DNA of 64,000 nucleotides from Pigmentiphaga litoralis (GTDB lineage Bacteria > Pseudomonadota > Gammaproteobacteria > Burkholderiales > Burkholderiaceae_B): contig NZ_JACCBP010000001.1 of assembly GCF_013408655.1 (NCBI RefSeq), positions 3,596,001 through 3,660,000 on the forward strand, in the 5' to 3' direction. Of the stretch, positions 9,131 to 16,538 are shown in pieces. Below the pieces are notes generated by a model that was given only the letters and a program-made list of their open reading frames with translations, had not been told where the DNA came from and searched no databases. Positions within the stretch are counted from its first letter, which is position 1. Each line of letters opens with the position of its first letter. A program made the position numbers and the translations under genes.

Positions 9131-10165
9131 TCAGGCTATCGATTGAGGATGCGCATGCACGGGCGCTTCGAACGGCGTCCATGCGATCGCCGTGATTTCA
9201 CTGAAGCTGCGCCATTCCTTGAACCAGCTGGCGCCGCCATCCATGGACCGGAACAGGTCGCCGTACTTGGTGCCCGCGAACATCAGCGAGGCGTCGGCCG
9301 CGTGCGCACCAAATGCCCAGAACGTGGAGTTCGGCGCAGTGTGCAGCAGCGCTTCGGTCCAGCTGTCGCCGCGATCGGTGGACCGGTAGAGCTTGCTGCG
9401 GGTGCCCGGCGTGCCGTCACCGATCGCGATCATCAGGGCTGCGCCGTCCGGGGTGGGCTGCACGGTGCGGGTGTAGTACATGCCGTCGAAGCGGGTGCGC
9501 GAAGGCACGCCGGTCCACTGCTCGCCGTCGTCGTCGGTGGTGTAGACCGTGTTGACGGTCAGGACCAGCACCCGCCGCGGCGCATCGCCCGCGGATGGCA
9601 GCACACTGATCGCGTGGATGTCGGGATTGCCGAGCACGCCATCTTCCTGGTCGATGCGTGTCCAGGTGTCGCCATGATCGGCGCTGTGCCATGCCCCGCC
9701 TTCTTCCACCCCGAACCACACGTTGCGGCCGTTTTGGGGGTCGACGCACACCGACAGGATGCGCGGGCGATTCACGCCCCGGCAGAACTCGGGAATGTCG
9801 GGCGACAGCCGCGTCCAGGTCGCGCCACCATCTTGCGAGCGGAACATGGCGGCGCGCGATGGCGCTCCGGTCCCCGCATACATCTGGCGCGCATCGGTCG
9901 GGTCGATCGCGATCGCCCACACCGTCATGCCGTTCATGGGCGAGTCGACCCGCGAAAAATGCGCCCCGCCATCGGTGCTGATGCACATGCCCGCATCGGC
10001 GCCCGCGAACACCCGCGACGGATCCGACGGGTCCACGGCCAGGCTGCGCACCACGCCATCGAACTCGATCGCTTCACGCAAACCCAGGCGATGCCAGCTT
10101 GCGCCGTTGTCCACGCTGCGCAGGATGCCCTGCCCTGCGGTGCCGACCAGAATCGTGCCTTTCAT
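9131..10165 (-). CDS. BNR / sialidase-type beta-propeller protein (YCF48- or exo-alpha-sialidase-like)
   Basis: A 344-residue protein built of about seven BNR (Asp-box) repeats. The S/T-x-D-x-G-x-x-W-like boxes are SVDNGASW, STDGGAHF, SQDGGATW, SADHGDTW, TTDDDGEQW, STDRGDSW and SMDGGASW, spaced 40-55 residues apart, which fits a seven-bladed propeller. No signal peptide is seen (MKGTILVGTAGQGILRS starts directly with a blade strand), so it seems cytoplasmic. The sialidase catalytic arginine triad is not recognisable. It starts 18 bases after the SDR stop and ends 13 bases before the VOC start, so it is a true operon member. Such propellers can be hydrolases, lactonases or assembly factors; I cannot choose among them. 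Confidence 0.82.
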   Translation of the reverse strand: MKGTILVGTAGQGILRSVDNGASWHRLGLREAIEFDGVVRSLAVDPSDPSRVFAGADAGMCISTDGGAHFSRVDSPMNGMTVWAIAIDPTDARQMYAGTGAPSRAAMFRSQDGGATWTRLSPDIPEFCRGVNRPRILSVCVDPQNGRNVWFGVEEGGAWHSADHGDTWTRIDQEDGVLGNPDIHAISVLPSAGDAPRRVLVLTVNTVYTTDDDGEQWTGVPSRTRFDGMYYTRTVQPTPDGAALMIAIGDGTPGTRSKLYRSTDRGDSWTEALLHTAPNSTFWAFGAHAADASLMFAGTKYGDLFRSMDGGASWFKEWRSFSEITAIAWTPFEAPVHAHPQSIA

Positions 10166-10183
10166 GAACTGTCTCCGGAAGCG

Positions 10184-10978
10184 TCAGAGGAAGATGCCGC
10201 GGGTGATGCCGCCGTCAACGGCCAGCGATTCGCCCGTGATGGCGGCGGCGCGTGGCGATGCAAGGAACAGCACGACGTCGGCGATTTCCGGCGGTTGCAG
10301 GACGCGGCGGATCGGCGTGATCTTGCAGTAGTTGGCCTCGACCTCGGCCGCCGTCAGCCCCTGCTTGATCGCTTCCTTTTCATAGAGCTCGTGGATGTGC
10401 GGGGTCTCGACCACCCCCGGATGGATCACGTTGACCGTGATGCCCGATGGGCCCAGCTGGTCCGACAGGGTCTTGGTCAGATGGCAGATGGCGGCATTGC
10501 GCATGCCCGACAGCTGCTTGCTGCCGCGGCCGGTCAGCCCACCGATATTGACGATGCGGCCATAGCCGTTGCGCTTCATGTGCGGCGCCGCGGCCTTGGC
10601 GCACCGCATGTAGCCGACCACCTTGATGTTGATGTCTTCAAGCAGGCCTTCCGGATCGGCGTGTTCGATCTCGCTGCGGACCAGTCCGCCCGGATGCGCC
10701 GCGCCGTTCACCAGGATGTCGATGCGGCCAAAATGGCTCGCCACCTTTTCCATCATCGCTTCGACCTGCGCCGTGTCGGACACGTCCGCCGCCACGCCGA
10801 TCACTTCGCCGCCCGTGGCTTCCATGATCTCGCGCGCCACCGCATCGAGCTGGGCCTGCCGGCGCGCCACGATGGCGACCTTGACGCCTTCCGCCACCAA
10901 CGCGTCGGCGCAAGCGCGCCCGATGCCGAGGCTGCCGCCGGTGATCACGGCCACCTTGCCGCTCAGTTGCAAATCCAT
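10184..10978 (-). CDS. SDR-fold protein with altered catalytic triad
   Basis: A 264-residue classical short-chain dehydrogenase/reductase fold. The cofactor motif TGGSLGIG (13-20), the NGAA motif (91-94) and the structural Asn117 are intact, and the C-terminal SLAVDGGITRGIFL is typical. The active site is not. Aligning RIVNIGGLTG and QLSGMRNAAICHLTK with FabG-like enzymes puts Gly147 in place of the catalytic Ser, Ser157 in place of the Tyr and Asn161 in place of the Lys. A normal dehydrogenase reaction is therefore doubtful; it may bind a nucleotide and a ligand without reduction, or use other chemistry. It lies 48 bases after the ThDP enzyme gene and has AAGGAGACATC upstream of its ATG. Confidence 0.88.
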   Translation of the reverse strand: MDLQLSGKVAVITGGSLGIGRACADALVAEGVKVAIVARRQAQLDAVAREIMEATGGEVIGVAADVSDTAQVEAMMEKVASHFGRIDILVNGAAHPGGLVRSEIEHADPEGLLEDINIKVVGYMRCAKAAAPHMKRNGYGRIVNIGGLTGRGSKQLSGMRNAAICHLTKTLSDQLGPSGITVNVIHPGVVETPHIHELYEKEAIKQGLTAAEVEANYCKITPIRRVLQPPEIADVVLFLASPRAAAITGESLAVDGGITRGIFL

Positions 10979-11026
10979 GATGTCTCCTTGAAGTGCGGGT
11001 GCGATGTGGGGGATGCGGGGGTGGGA

Positions 11027-12592
11027 CTACAGCTGCATGGCAATCAGCGTCGGACCCGGGCGATCCAGCGCGCGCGTCATTGCCGCCGCCAGTTCGCCCG
11101 TCGTCTCGACCGACGCGGCATCGACGCCATAGGCATGGGCCAGATCCACCCAGTCGATGCGCGGGCGATCCAGGCTGGTCAGCCCCGTCGCGCGATCGCC
11201 CAGCGCCTGCCCGCCGCGTTTGAGTTCATTGCGCAAGATGCCGTACTGGTGATTGGCCGCGATCAGCACCACCACCGGCAGCGCTTCATGCGCCAGCGTC
11301 CACAGGGTCTGGATGGTGTATTGCGTGCTGCCGTCCGACAGCAGCGCCACCACGCGGCGATCCGGGCAGGCCACGGCCGCGCCCAATGCCACGGGCAGGC
11401 CCTGGCCGATGGCGCCGCCCGTGTTGGTCAAGGTGGTGTGGCGCGCCGCGCCGGCCGATGCCGCATAGAACGGATAGCCGCAGGTGCCGCCTTCCACCGA
11501 CACGATGACGCCGGCAGGCAGCAGGCGCGCGACGGTCGCGGCGATGCCTGCAGGGGTCAAGGCGCCGTCTTCCGTGCCGGGAATGTCGTGGTGTTGTGGC
11601 GTGTAGGCCGGTGCATGCAGTGCGTCTGCCAGTGCCTCGAGCGGTGTGGCCAGGTCATCGCCCGCCGTGCCCAGGACCAGCAGACGATCGTTCTCGACGA
11701 GCTGGCTGGGGTGGCCGTCATAGCCAAAATAGGTGATCGGCGTCGGCGCGCCGGCCAGCACGATCAGGTCGGCCGCGTCGAGCACGGCGCGGGCCGGCTC
11801 CGGAAAATAAGGCAGGCGATCGAAGTCGGGCAGGCCACCGCCCCGCGCCGCGCGGGCCGGAAAGGTCTCGGCATAGGCCGTCGCGCCCAGGACATCGCAC
11901 AGCCGGGCCGCAGCCTGCTGGGCCCGTTCGCCCAGGCCACTGGTGTCGCCACCGCCGCCAAGCAGGAACACGACCTTGCGTGCGGCGCGCAGGCGGTCGG
12001 CGCAACCAGTTACGTCGAAGTCAGTACGCGGCGCGGTGGTGAAGGCGGCGGAGGGGTCGGCGGCGGCGCCAGGCGGCCTGACTGCCTCGACTGTTTCCGC
12101 CTGATAGTCCGCCGGAAAGATCAGCGTGACGCCCTGCCCCCCGTTGTCGTGCGAGCGGTCCACCGCTTCGGCTGCCGCGGCCACGGCATCGGCCGTGCCG
12201 GTGATGCGCCGGACCCAGCCCGACACCGGCCGCGCCAGCGACTCGATATCCGACGTCAACGGTGCGTCGTAAGCCAAATGCCAGCTCATGTGGTCGCCGA
12301 TCAGATTGATGATTGGCGTGTGGGCGCGCCGTGCGTTGTGCAGGTTGGCAATGCCGTTCGCAAAGCCCGGCCCCAGATGCAGCAGTGTCAGCGCGGGGGT
12401 TCCCGTCATGCGGCCATAGCCGTCGGCCGCGCCGGTGCACACGTTTTCCTGCAGACCCAGCACGCAGCGCATGGCCGGGTGGGTCTCCAGCGCGCGGACC
12501 ACATCCAGTTCGGTCGTCCCGGGATTGGCAAAGCACACGTGCACCCCGCGCTGCTGCAGAACCGCGAGAACTTCCGTCGCACCCGTGTGCAT
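11027..12592 (-). CDS. Thiamine-diphosphate-dependent enzyme, acetolactate synthase / benzoylformate decarboxylase-like
   Basis: A 521-residue ThDP enzyme of the POX / IlvB / MdlC group. The N-terminal pyrimidine-binding domain has the catalytic Glu in LQENVCTGAADGYGRMTG. The C-terminal domain has the Mg-ThDP motif starting LLSDGSTQYTIQTLWTLA and ending near ANHQYGILRNEL; these spacings resemble benzoylformate decarboxylase more than biosynthetic acetolactate synthase. It is shorter than IlvB (about 570) and no small subunit gene is nearby. The start at 12592 has AAAGGAGT seven bases upstream. As first gene of the leftward operon, opposite the IclR gene, it probably decarboxylates a 2-oxo acid from the pathway, or makes an acyloin. 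The exact substrate is unknown. Confidence 0.88.
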   Translation of the reverse strand: MHTGATEVLAVLQQRGVHVCFANPGTTELDVVRALETHPAMRCVLGLQENVCTGAADGYGRMTGTPALTLLHLGPGFANGIANLHNARRAHTPIINLIGDHMSWHLAYDAPLTSDIESLARPVSGWVRRITGTADAVAAAAEAVDRSHDNGGQGVTLIFPADYQAETVEAVRPPGAAADPSAAFTTAPRTDFDVTGCADRLRAARKVVFLLGGGGDTSGLGERAQQAAARLCDVLGATAYAETFPARAARGGGLPDFDRLPYFPEPARAVLDAADLIVLAGAPTPITYFGYDGHPSQLVENDRLLVLGTAGDDLATPLEALADALHAPAYTPQHHDIPGTEDGALTPAGIAATVARLLPAGVIVSVEGGTCGYPFYAASAGAARHTTLTNTGGAIGQGLPVALGAAVACPDRRVVALLSDGSTQYTIQTLWTLAHEALPVVVLIAANHQYGILRNELKRGGQALGDRATGLTSLDRPRIDWVDLAHAYGVDAASVETTGELAAAMTRALDRPGPTLIAMQL

Positions 12593-12610
12593 AGCCGCCA
12601 CTCCTTTTTG

Positions 12611-12699
12611 CAGAATTATCGTCCTGGGATAGAAGTGTGAAATCAAAAAGCGGCGGCGTCCAGCGATATTTGCATTTTTATCCCAAGAGCGAAATTCTG
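12611..12699. promoter_or_regulatory. Divergent promoter region with an imperfect 21-bp inverted repeat
   Basis: Two arms, 12611-12631 and 12679-12699, are reverse complements at 16 of 21 positions. Each shows CAGAATT at its outer end and TGGGATA at its inner end, and they are 47 bases apart. The pair sits between the ThDP-enzyme operon (start 12592) and the IclR gene (start 12792), so it is a good candidate for the IclR operator. The region between the arms is AT-richer than its surroundings. Confidence 0.55.
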
Positions 12700-12791
12700 T
12701 GTTTTTGCCCAAGTCGGGCATTTCGTGCCGGCTTGCCAAGCACCGACCTTTGCGTCACCCTCACGCCCGTGACTCGCCACTGCCCCTTCTT

Positions 12792-13532
12792 ATGAACAGC
12801 CTCAGACGCATGCTGGACGTGCTGGACCTTTTCAAGCCCGGCACCCCGGCCGTCGACATCGAAGCGATCTGCGCTCAACTCGACTACGCCCCCGCCTCGG
12901 CCTACCGCTACGTGCGTGAACTGTGCGACGTCGGATTGCTCGTGCGCCTGCCCGGCGGCTACGCGCTCGGGCCGCGCATCATCGAGCTCGACCTGCAGAT
13001 GCGCGAAGAAGACCCCTTGCTCAACAGCAGCCGGGCGGCCATGCAGCAACTTGCCGAAACCACCGGCCTGAGCGTGCTGCTCAGCGAGCTCTATGGCGAC
13101 ACCGTCATCAACGTCCACCAGGAACAGGGGCGCGACAGCGAACCCCTGCGATTCGGGCGCGGCCGCCCCATGGCGCTGTTCCGCAGCGCCACCGCCCGCG
13201 TGATCCTTGCGCATCTGCCATCCCGGCACCTGCGGCGTGTGTACGACGACAACGCCGACCACCCGGATGTGCAGCGTCTGGGTGAGCACTGGAAGGCCTT
13301 TGCAAAGGCGATGCTGGACACCCGCAAGCGGGGCTACAGCGTGTCGGAAGGCGACCTGGACAATGGCAAGGCAGGCATTGCCGCGCCGATCTTCGATGGC
13401 AAACGCGTGATCGGCAGCATCACTGCGGTGGGGGCGTTCGACCGCTTCCATGCCTTCAACGAAACGTATCTGGCGGGGCAACTGGTGGGCATCGCGCAGG
13501 ACATCACGCAGCGCATTGCCGCGGGGCGCTAG
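12792..13532 (+). CDS. IclR-family transcriptional regulator
   Basis: A 246-residue IclR-type regulator. The N-terminal winged helix covers roughly 1-65 (MNSLRRMLDVLDLF, then DIEAICAQLDYAPASAYRYV), and the GAF-like effector domain follows with KRGYSVSEGDLDNGKAGIAAP and GAFDRF near the end. I use the internal ATG at 12792, since upstream residues are arginine/proline-rich and unlike the family. It is transcribed away from the eleven-gene catabolic operon; the intergenic region holds an inverted repeat. The simplest model is that it senses a pathway compound and controls the operon and itself. The effector cannot be read. Confidence 0.9.
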   Translation: MNSLRRMLDVLDLFKPGTPAVDIEAICAQLDYAPASAYRYVRELCDVGLLVRLPGGYALGPRIIELDLQMREEDPLLNSSRAAMQQLAETTGLSVLLSELYGDTVINVHQEQGRDSEPLRFGRGRPMALFRSATARVILAHLPSRHLRRVYDDNADHPDVQRLGEHWKAFAKAMLDTRKRGYSVSEGDLDNGKAGIAAPIFDGKRVIGSITAVGAFDRFHAFNETYLAGQLVGIAQDITQRIAAGR

Positions 13533-13575
13533 GCGGCAGCTCCATCCGGCATTGCAGGTCTCCACTCTCAACCTT

Positions 13576-13643
13576 CAGGTAAAGATCACCTTTACCTGGA
13601 CCACGTCTTTTCGCGGTTGCGATCGGTACATTGATCGCAACCG
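13576..13643. promoter_or_regulatory. Two adjacent perfect inverted repeats upstream of the MBL gene
   Basis: The first, 13576-13598, has 9-bp arms (CAGGTAAAG and CTTTACCTG) with a 5-base loop. The second, 13614-13643, has 11-bp arms (CGGTTGCGATC and its complement) with an 8-base loop. They fall between the end of the IclR gene and the ribosome site of the secreted MBL-fold gene. The first could be a terminator stem for IclR, but has no T-tract; either could be an operator. Confidence 0.45.
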
Positions 13644-13684
13644 ACCGGGAAGGTTGGGGGAATATAAAAAACAGGAGACCACCA

Positions 13685-15070
13685 TTGAGCCCGCATCGTC
13701 ATTTCATCAGGCGCGCCGTCGCTACTGCCATTGCCATCAGCGCATCGGCGCATGTGGCGGCGCAAACGCAAAGCGACATCCACCGAGACGCCGCCACCCG
13801 TAACGTCGGCGGAGACGTGTTCATGACGCAGAACGCACGCGCCTTCTACTGCAACCTGCCCGACGACAACAACGCGATCGTGCTTGCGGCGCGAGCGACC
13901 AACAGCATTCGCGTGCCACTGACGCAGATCTTCGACGATGTGTGGATTGTCGGTTCGCGTTACGTGGCGCAGTACATCATCAAGACGCCCGACGGCTTCG
14001 TGATGGTGGACGGTGGCAACAATGCGGCCGAGGTGGAAACCTACAACCTGCCGGCGCTCCGCTCGCTGGGTCTGAGCGCCTCCTACCCATTGAAAGAAGT
14101 GTTCCTGACGCATGGCCACGGGGACCACGATGGCGGCGCGCAGTGGTTGCTGGACAACCTCGGTGCGCGGTCATGGCTGGGATCCGCCGATACCGCCAAC
14201 AAGTCCTACCAACCCAAGTTGATTGATTCAAACAACTTGTCGCCGCAGCAGATTTCGGTAGGCGGCAAGGCGTTCACCATGCTCTCCACGCCCGGCCACA
14301 CGCCAGGATCGACGTCGGCCGTGCTGACCGTCAAGGACAACGGCCGGGATGTGCGTGTACTGATCAATGGCGGTCAATCCATGACCAGCTCGGTGCCCGC
14401 CGTGGCGCAGTATCTGGACTCCATCGAGCGCACCTACACCCTGGCCAAGGAACAGAACGTCGAAGGCGTGATGACGCCGCATATCTACTGGGATGGCACC
14501 GTGCTGAAGGTGGATGACATCATCGCCAAGGGGCGCGGCAAGCCCAGCCAGTTCGTGTTCGGCCAGGAGATGGTGCTTCGGCAACTGGCCGTGGCCCGCG
14601 AATGTTCGGCCGCCTGGCTGACGCGACTCGATCCCGCAAGGTCATTTGCGACCTGGCGTGTCAACACCGTGGAATTCGTTGGCCAGCCAACGCCCGCCAA
14701 GCTGACAGCAAAGCTTCAGAACGGATGGAGCCAGGTGTCTGGCCAACCCATCACCTTCAAGGCAGAGGGCTCGAACGCGTCCTGCACCGCAACGACCGAC
14801 GCAAGCGGCGTCGCCACCTGCGGCAACGCCGCCTTCACGGATGGCAAGGTGACGGCATCGTATGCCGGCGCACAGACCGCCCAATTCGTGGATCTTCCTG
14901 CCACCGCGCAGGCAGCGCTGCCTGAGTCCGTTGGGGGCGGCGGAGGGGGCGGATGCACCATCGGCAAGGGCGGATTCGATCCGATGCTTGCCGGGCTCAC
15001 CCTGCTTGCCGCGCTCGGGCTGATCCGTCGGCGCAAACCCAAGGCCAAGCCCGACCCCGAGCACGGCTGA
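13685..15070 (+). CDS. Secreted metallo-beta-lactamase-fold protein with Ig-like domain and JDVT-CTERM-like sorting tail
   Basis: A 461-residue protein. The start is a TTG at 13685 with AGGAG seven bases upstream; it opens directly into a signal peptide (RRAVATAIAISASAHVAAQ). The MBL domain has HGHGDH at about 143-148 and a further histidine in TPGHTPGS near 205, in the style of B3-like metallo-beta-lactamases. A bacterial Ig-like domain follows (about 325-400, with SCTATTDASGVATC). The C-terminus has seven glycines, one Cys at about 424, the GGFDPMLAG block, a short hydrophobic stretch and RRRK. This matches the JDVT-CTERM sorting signal class with an invariant Cys. The next gene encodes the expected type of processing protease. 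The substrate of the MBL domain is unknown; lactonase or beta-lactamase activity are both possible. Confidence 0.88.
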   Translation: MSPHRHFIRRAVATAIAISASAHVAAQTQSDIHRDAATRNVGGDVFMTQNARAFYCNLPDDNNAIVLAARATNSIRVPLTQIFDDVWIVGSRYVAQYIIKTPDGFVMVDGGNNAAEVETYNLPALRSLGLSASYPLKEVFLTHGHGDHDGGAQWLLDNLGARSWLGSADTANKSYQPKLIDSNNLSPQQISVGGKAFTMLSTPGHTPGSTSAVLTVKDNGRDVRVLINGGQSMTSSVPAVAQYLDSIERTYTLAKEQNVEGVMTPHIYWDGTVLKVDDIIAKGRGKPSQFVFGQEMVLRQLAVARECSAAWLTRLDPARSFATWRVNTVEFVGQPTPAKLTAKLQNGWSQVSGQPITFKAEGSNASCTATTDASGVATCGNAAFTDGKVTASYAGAQTAQFVDLPATAQAALPESVGGGGGGGCTIGKGGFDPMLAGLTLLAALGLIRRRKPKAKPDPEHG

Positions 15071-15078
15071 GGCAGCCA

Positions 15079-15531
15079 GTGTTTTCTGTCGTGATTCGCG
15101 GCAGAACCCGCGCGACCCTTGCGCTGGCTCTCGCCGCAGGTCCCTTAGGCGCGCTGGCGTTGGCGTTGCTGAATGAAGGCGGCGGGCCAGGACGGCCGCC
15201 GCCAATTTCCCTGCAGGCCGCGATCCTGATGATCGTGGCCGCGCCCGTGCTGGAAGAACTGGCGTTTCGCGGCGCGGTGACGGACCTGGTGCACGCCTTG
15301 CTGAAGCGCCTTGCGATGGCGGACACATCGACCCTTACCCGAACCAATGTCATCACCAGCCTCGCCTTCGCCGCCTGTCACCTGCCCTATCAGCCGATCG
15401 GAATGGCGGCAGCCGTGCTGCTGCCTTCGCTGTTGCTCGGCAAGGTCCGCGAAGTGACGGGATCTGTCGTGCCATGCATGGTGATACACGCGTGGTTCAA
15501 CGCGTGCTATCTGATGGTGATGGGCGTCTGA
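15079..15531 (+). CDS. mrtJ: CPBP-family glutamic-type intramembrane protease, MrtJ-like (JDVT-CTERM processing)
   Basis: A 150-residue membrane protein with about four transmembrane stretches. It shows the CPBP / Abi glutamic protease motifs: Glu59-Glu60 with Arg64 in LEELAFRG, His101 in FAACH, and His137 plus Asn141 in HAWFN. I take the GTG at 15079 as start; GAGG lies six bases upstream, and the gene begins nine bases after the stop of the MBL gene. This small size and place directly behind a single JDVT-CTERM protein fit the MrtJ subgroup, thought to cleave the tail of that one partner in the inner membrane. The gene symbol is given by context and motif, not by a search. A generic CAAX-like protease is the alternative. 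Confidence 0.8.
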   Translation: MFSVVIRGRTRATLALALAAGPLGALALALLNEGGGPGRPPPISLQAAILMIVAAPVLEELAFRGAVTDLVHALLKRLAMADTSTLTRTNVITSLAFAACHLPYQPIGMAAAVLLPSLLLGKVREVTGSVVPCMVIHAWFNACYLMVMGV

Positions 15532-15555
15532 CGTCCCGCATCCTGCCACCCGGCA

Positions 15556-16521
15556 TCATTCGATGACAATGCCCGCGCGCTTGATCACCTGACCATACTT
15601 TTCGGTGTCCTGCCGGATCAATGTACCGAATGCCGCAGGCGTCATCTGCTTGGGTTGAACGCCCAGTTCGGCAAGCTGCTTGACCACGCCTGGATCAACG
15701 AGCGCGGCATTGACCTCGCGATTGAGCACGTTCACGATGTCAGCCGGCGTCTTGATAGGGGCGACGATGCCATACCAGATGGTCACGTCGAAATCCTTGT
15801 ACCCCAGCTCGACCATGGTCGGAACCGTCGGGAACGCCGGGTTCCGTTCCTTGCTGGTCACTGCCAGCGCGGTCATCTTGCCTTGACGCACGAAGTTCGA
15901 GACCGACGACAGCGCATCGAAGTTCATGGTGACCTGCCCCCCCAAGAGGTCGGTGATCGCGGGCGCGCTGCCGCGGTATGGCACATGCAGCATCTCGACA
16001 CCCGCTGCCGCCTTGAACATCTCCCCCGCAAGGTGGTTGGTGCTGCCCACGCCGGGCGATGCAAAGCTGAGCTTGCCCGGTTGCTTCTTAGCGAGCGCAG
16101 CCACCTCGGCGACGGACTTGATGCCGGTGGCCGGGTTGACCACGAGGATGTTGGGAACAAATCCGATGTAGCCGACAGGTGCAAAATCGCGCGTCGCATC
16201 GTAGCCCAGCGGTGTCGGGGCAGCGGGCGCAATCGACAATGCATTGACGTGACCCAGCAGCAAGGTATATCCGTCAGGTGCAACCTGGGCGGCGGCCGTC
16301 GTGGCGATGACGCCCGCTGCTCCGCCCCGGTTCTCGACCACGATAGGTTGCCCCAATCGCTCACCCAGTTTCTGCGCAACGACGCGACCCACCACATCAG
16401 CGCCGCCGCCTGCGGGATACCCGATGATGAGCCGGATAGGCTTGGTGGGATAGGATTGGGCGTACGTGCCCGACGTGGCCAAGGCAAGCGCCGCCACGCA
16501 AAACGTCTGCGTTATTTTCAT
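15556..16521 (-). CDS. Bug-family tripartite tricarboxylate transporter receptor
   Basis: A 321-residue periplasmic binding protein of the Bug family. The start at 16521 has AAGGAG six bases upstream and begins a signal peptide (MKITQTFCVAALALATSGTYAQ). The mature part opens SYPTKPIRLIIGYPAGGGADV, and later shows HVPYRGSAPAITDLLGGQV, the two loops that grip the carboxylate ligand in this family. It ends 24 bases from the convergent protease gene and begins 17 bases after the amidohydrolase stop, so it is the third gene of a three-gene leftward operon. No TctA or TctB gene is close. It likely collects the substrate for the amidohydrolase, which would be a dicarboxylate-like or lactone compound. 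Confidence 0.93.
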   Translation of the reverse strand: MKITQTFCVAALALATSGTYAQSYPTKPIRLIIGYPAGGGADVVGRVVAQKLGERLGQPIVVENRGGAAGVIATTAAAQVAPDGYTLLLGHVNALSIAPAAPTPLGYDATRDFAPVGYIGFVPNILVVNPATGIKSVAEVAALAKKQPGKLSFASPGVGSTNHLAGEMFKAAAGVEMLHVPYRGSAPAITDLLGGQVTMNFDALSSVSNFVRQGKMTALAVTSKERNPAFPTVPTMVELGYKDFDVTIWYGIVAPIKTPADIVNVLNREVNAALVDPGVVKQLAELGVQPKQMTPAAFGTLIRQDTEKYGQVIKRAGIVIE

Positions 16522-16538
16522 TGTTGTCTCCTTGCGTT

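Noticed and set aside
8864..12640. A very long open frame antisense to the VOC, BNR, SDR and ThDP genes.
   Set aside because: It lacks family features, is rich in Arg/His/Gly as expected of a shadow frame in GC-rich DNA, and the opposite strand has four clear genes with ribosome sites.
13685..15070. Reading the MBL protein as a clinical-type carbapenemase.
   Set aside because: Only the general zinc motif is shared; the Ig-like domain and sorting tail are not found in such enzymes and the substrate cannot be told.
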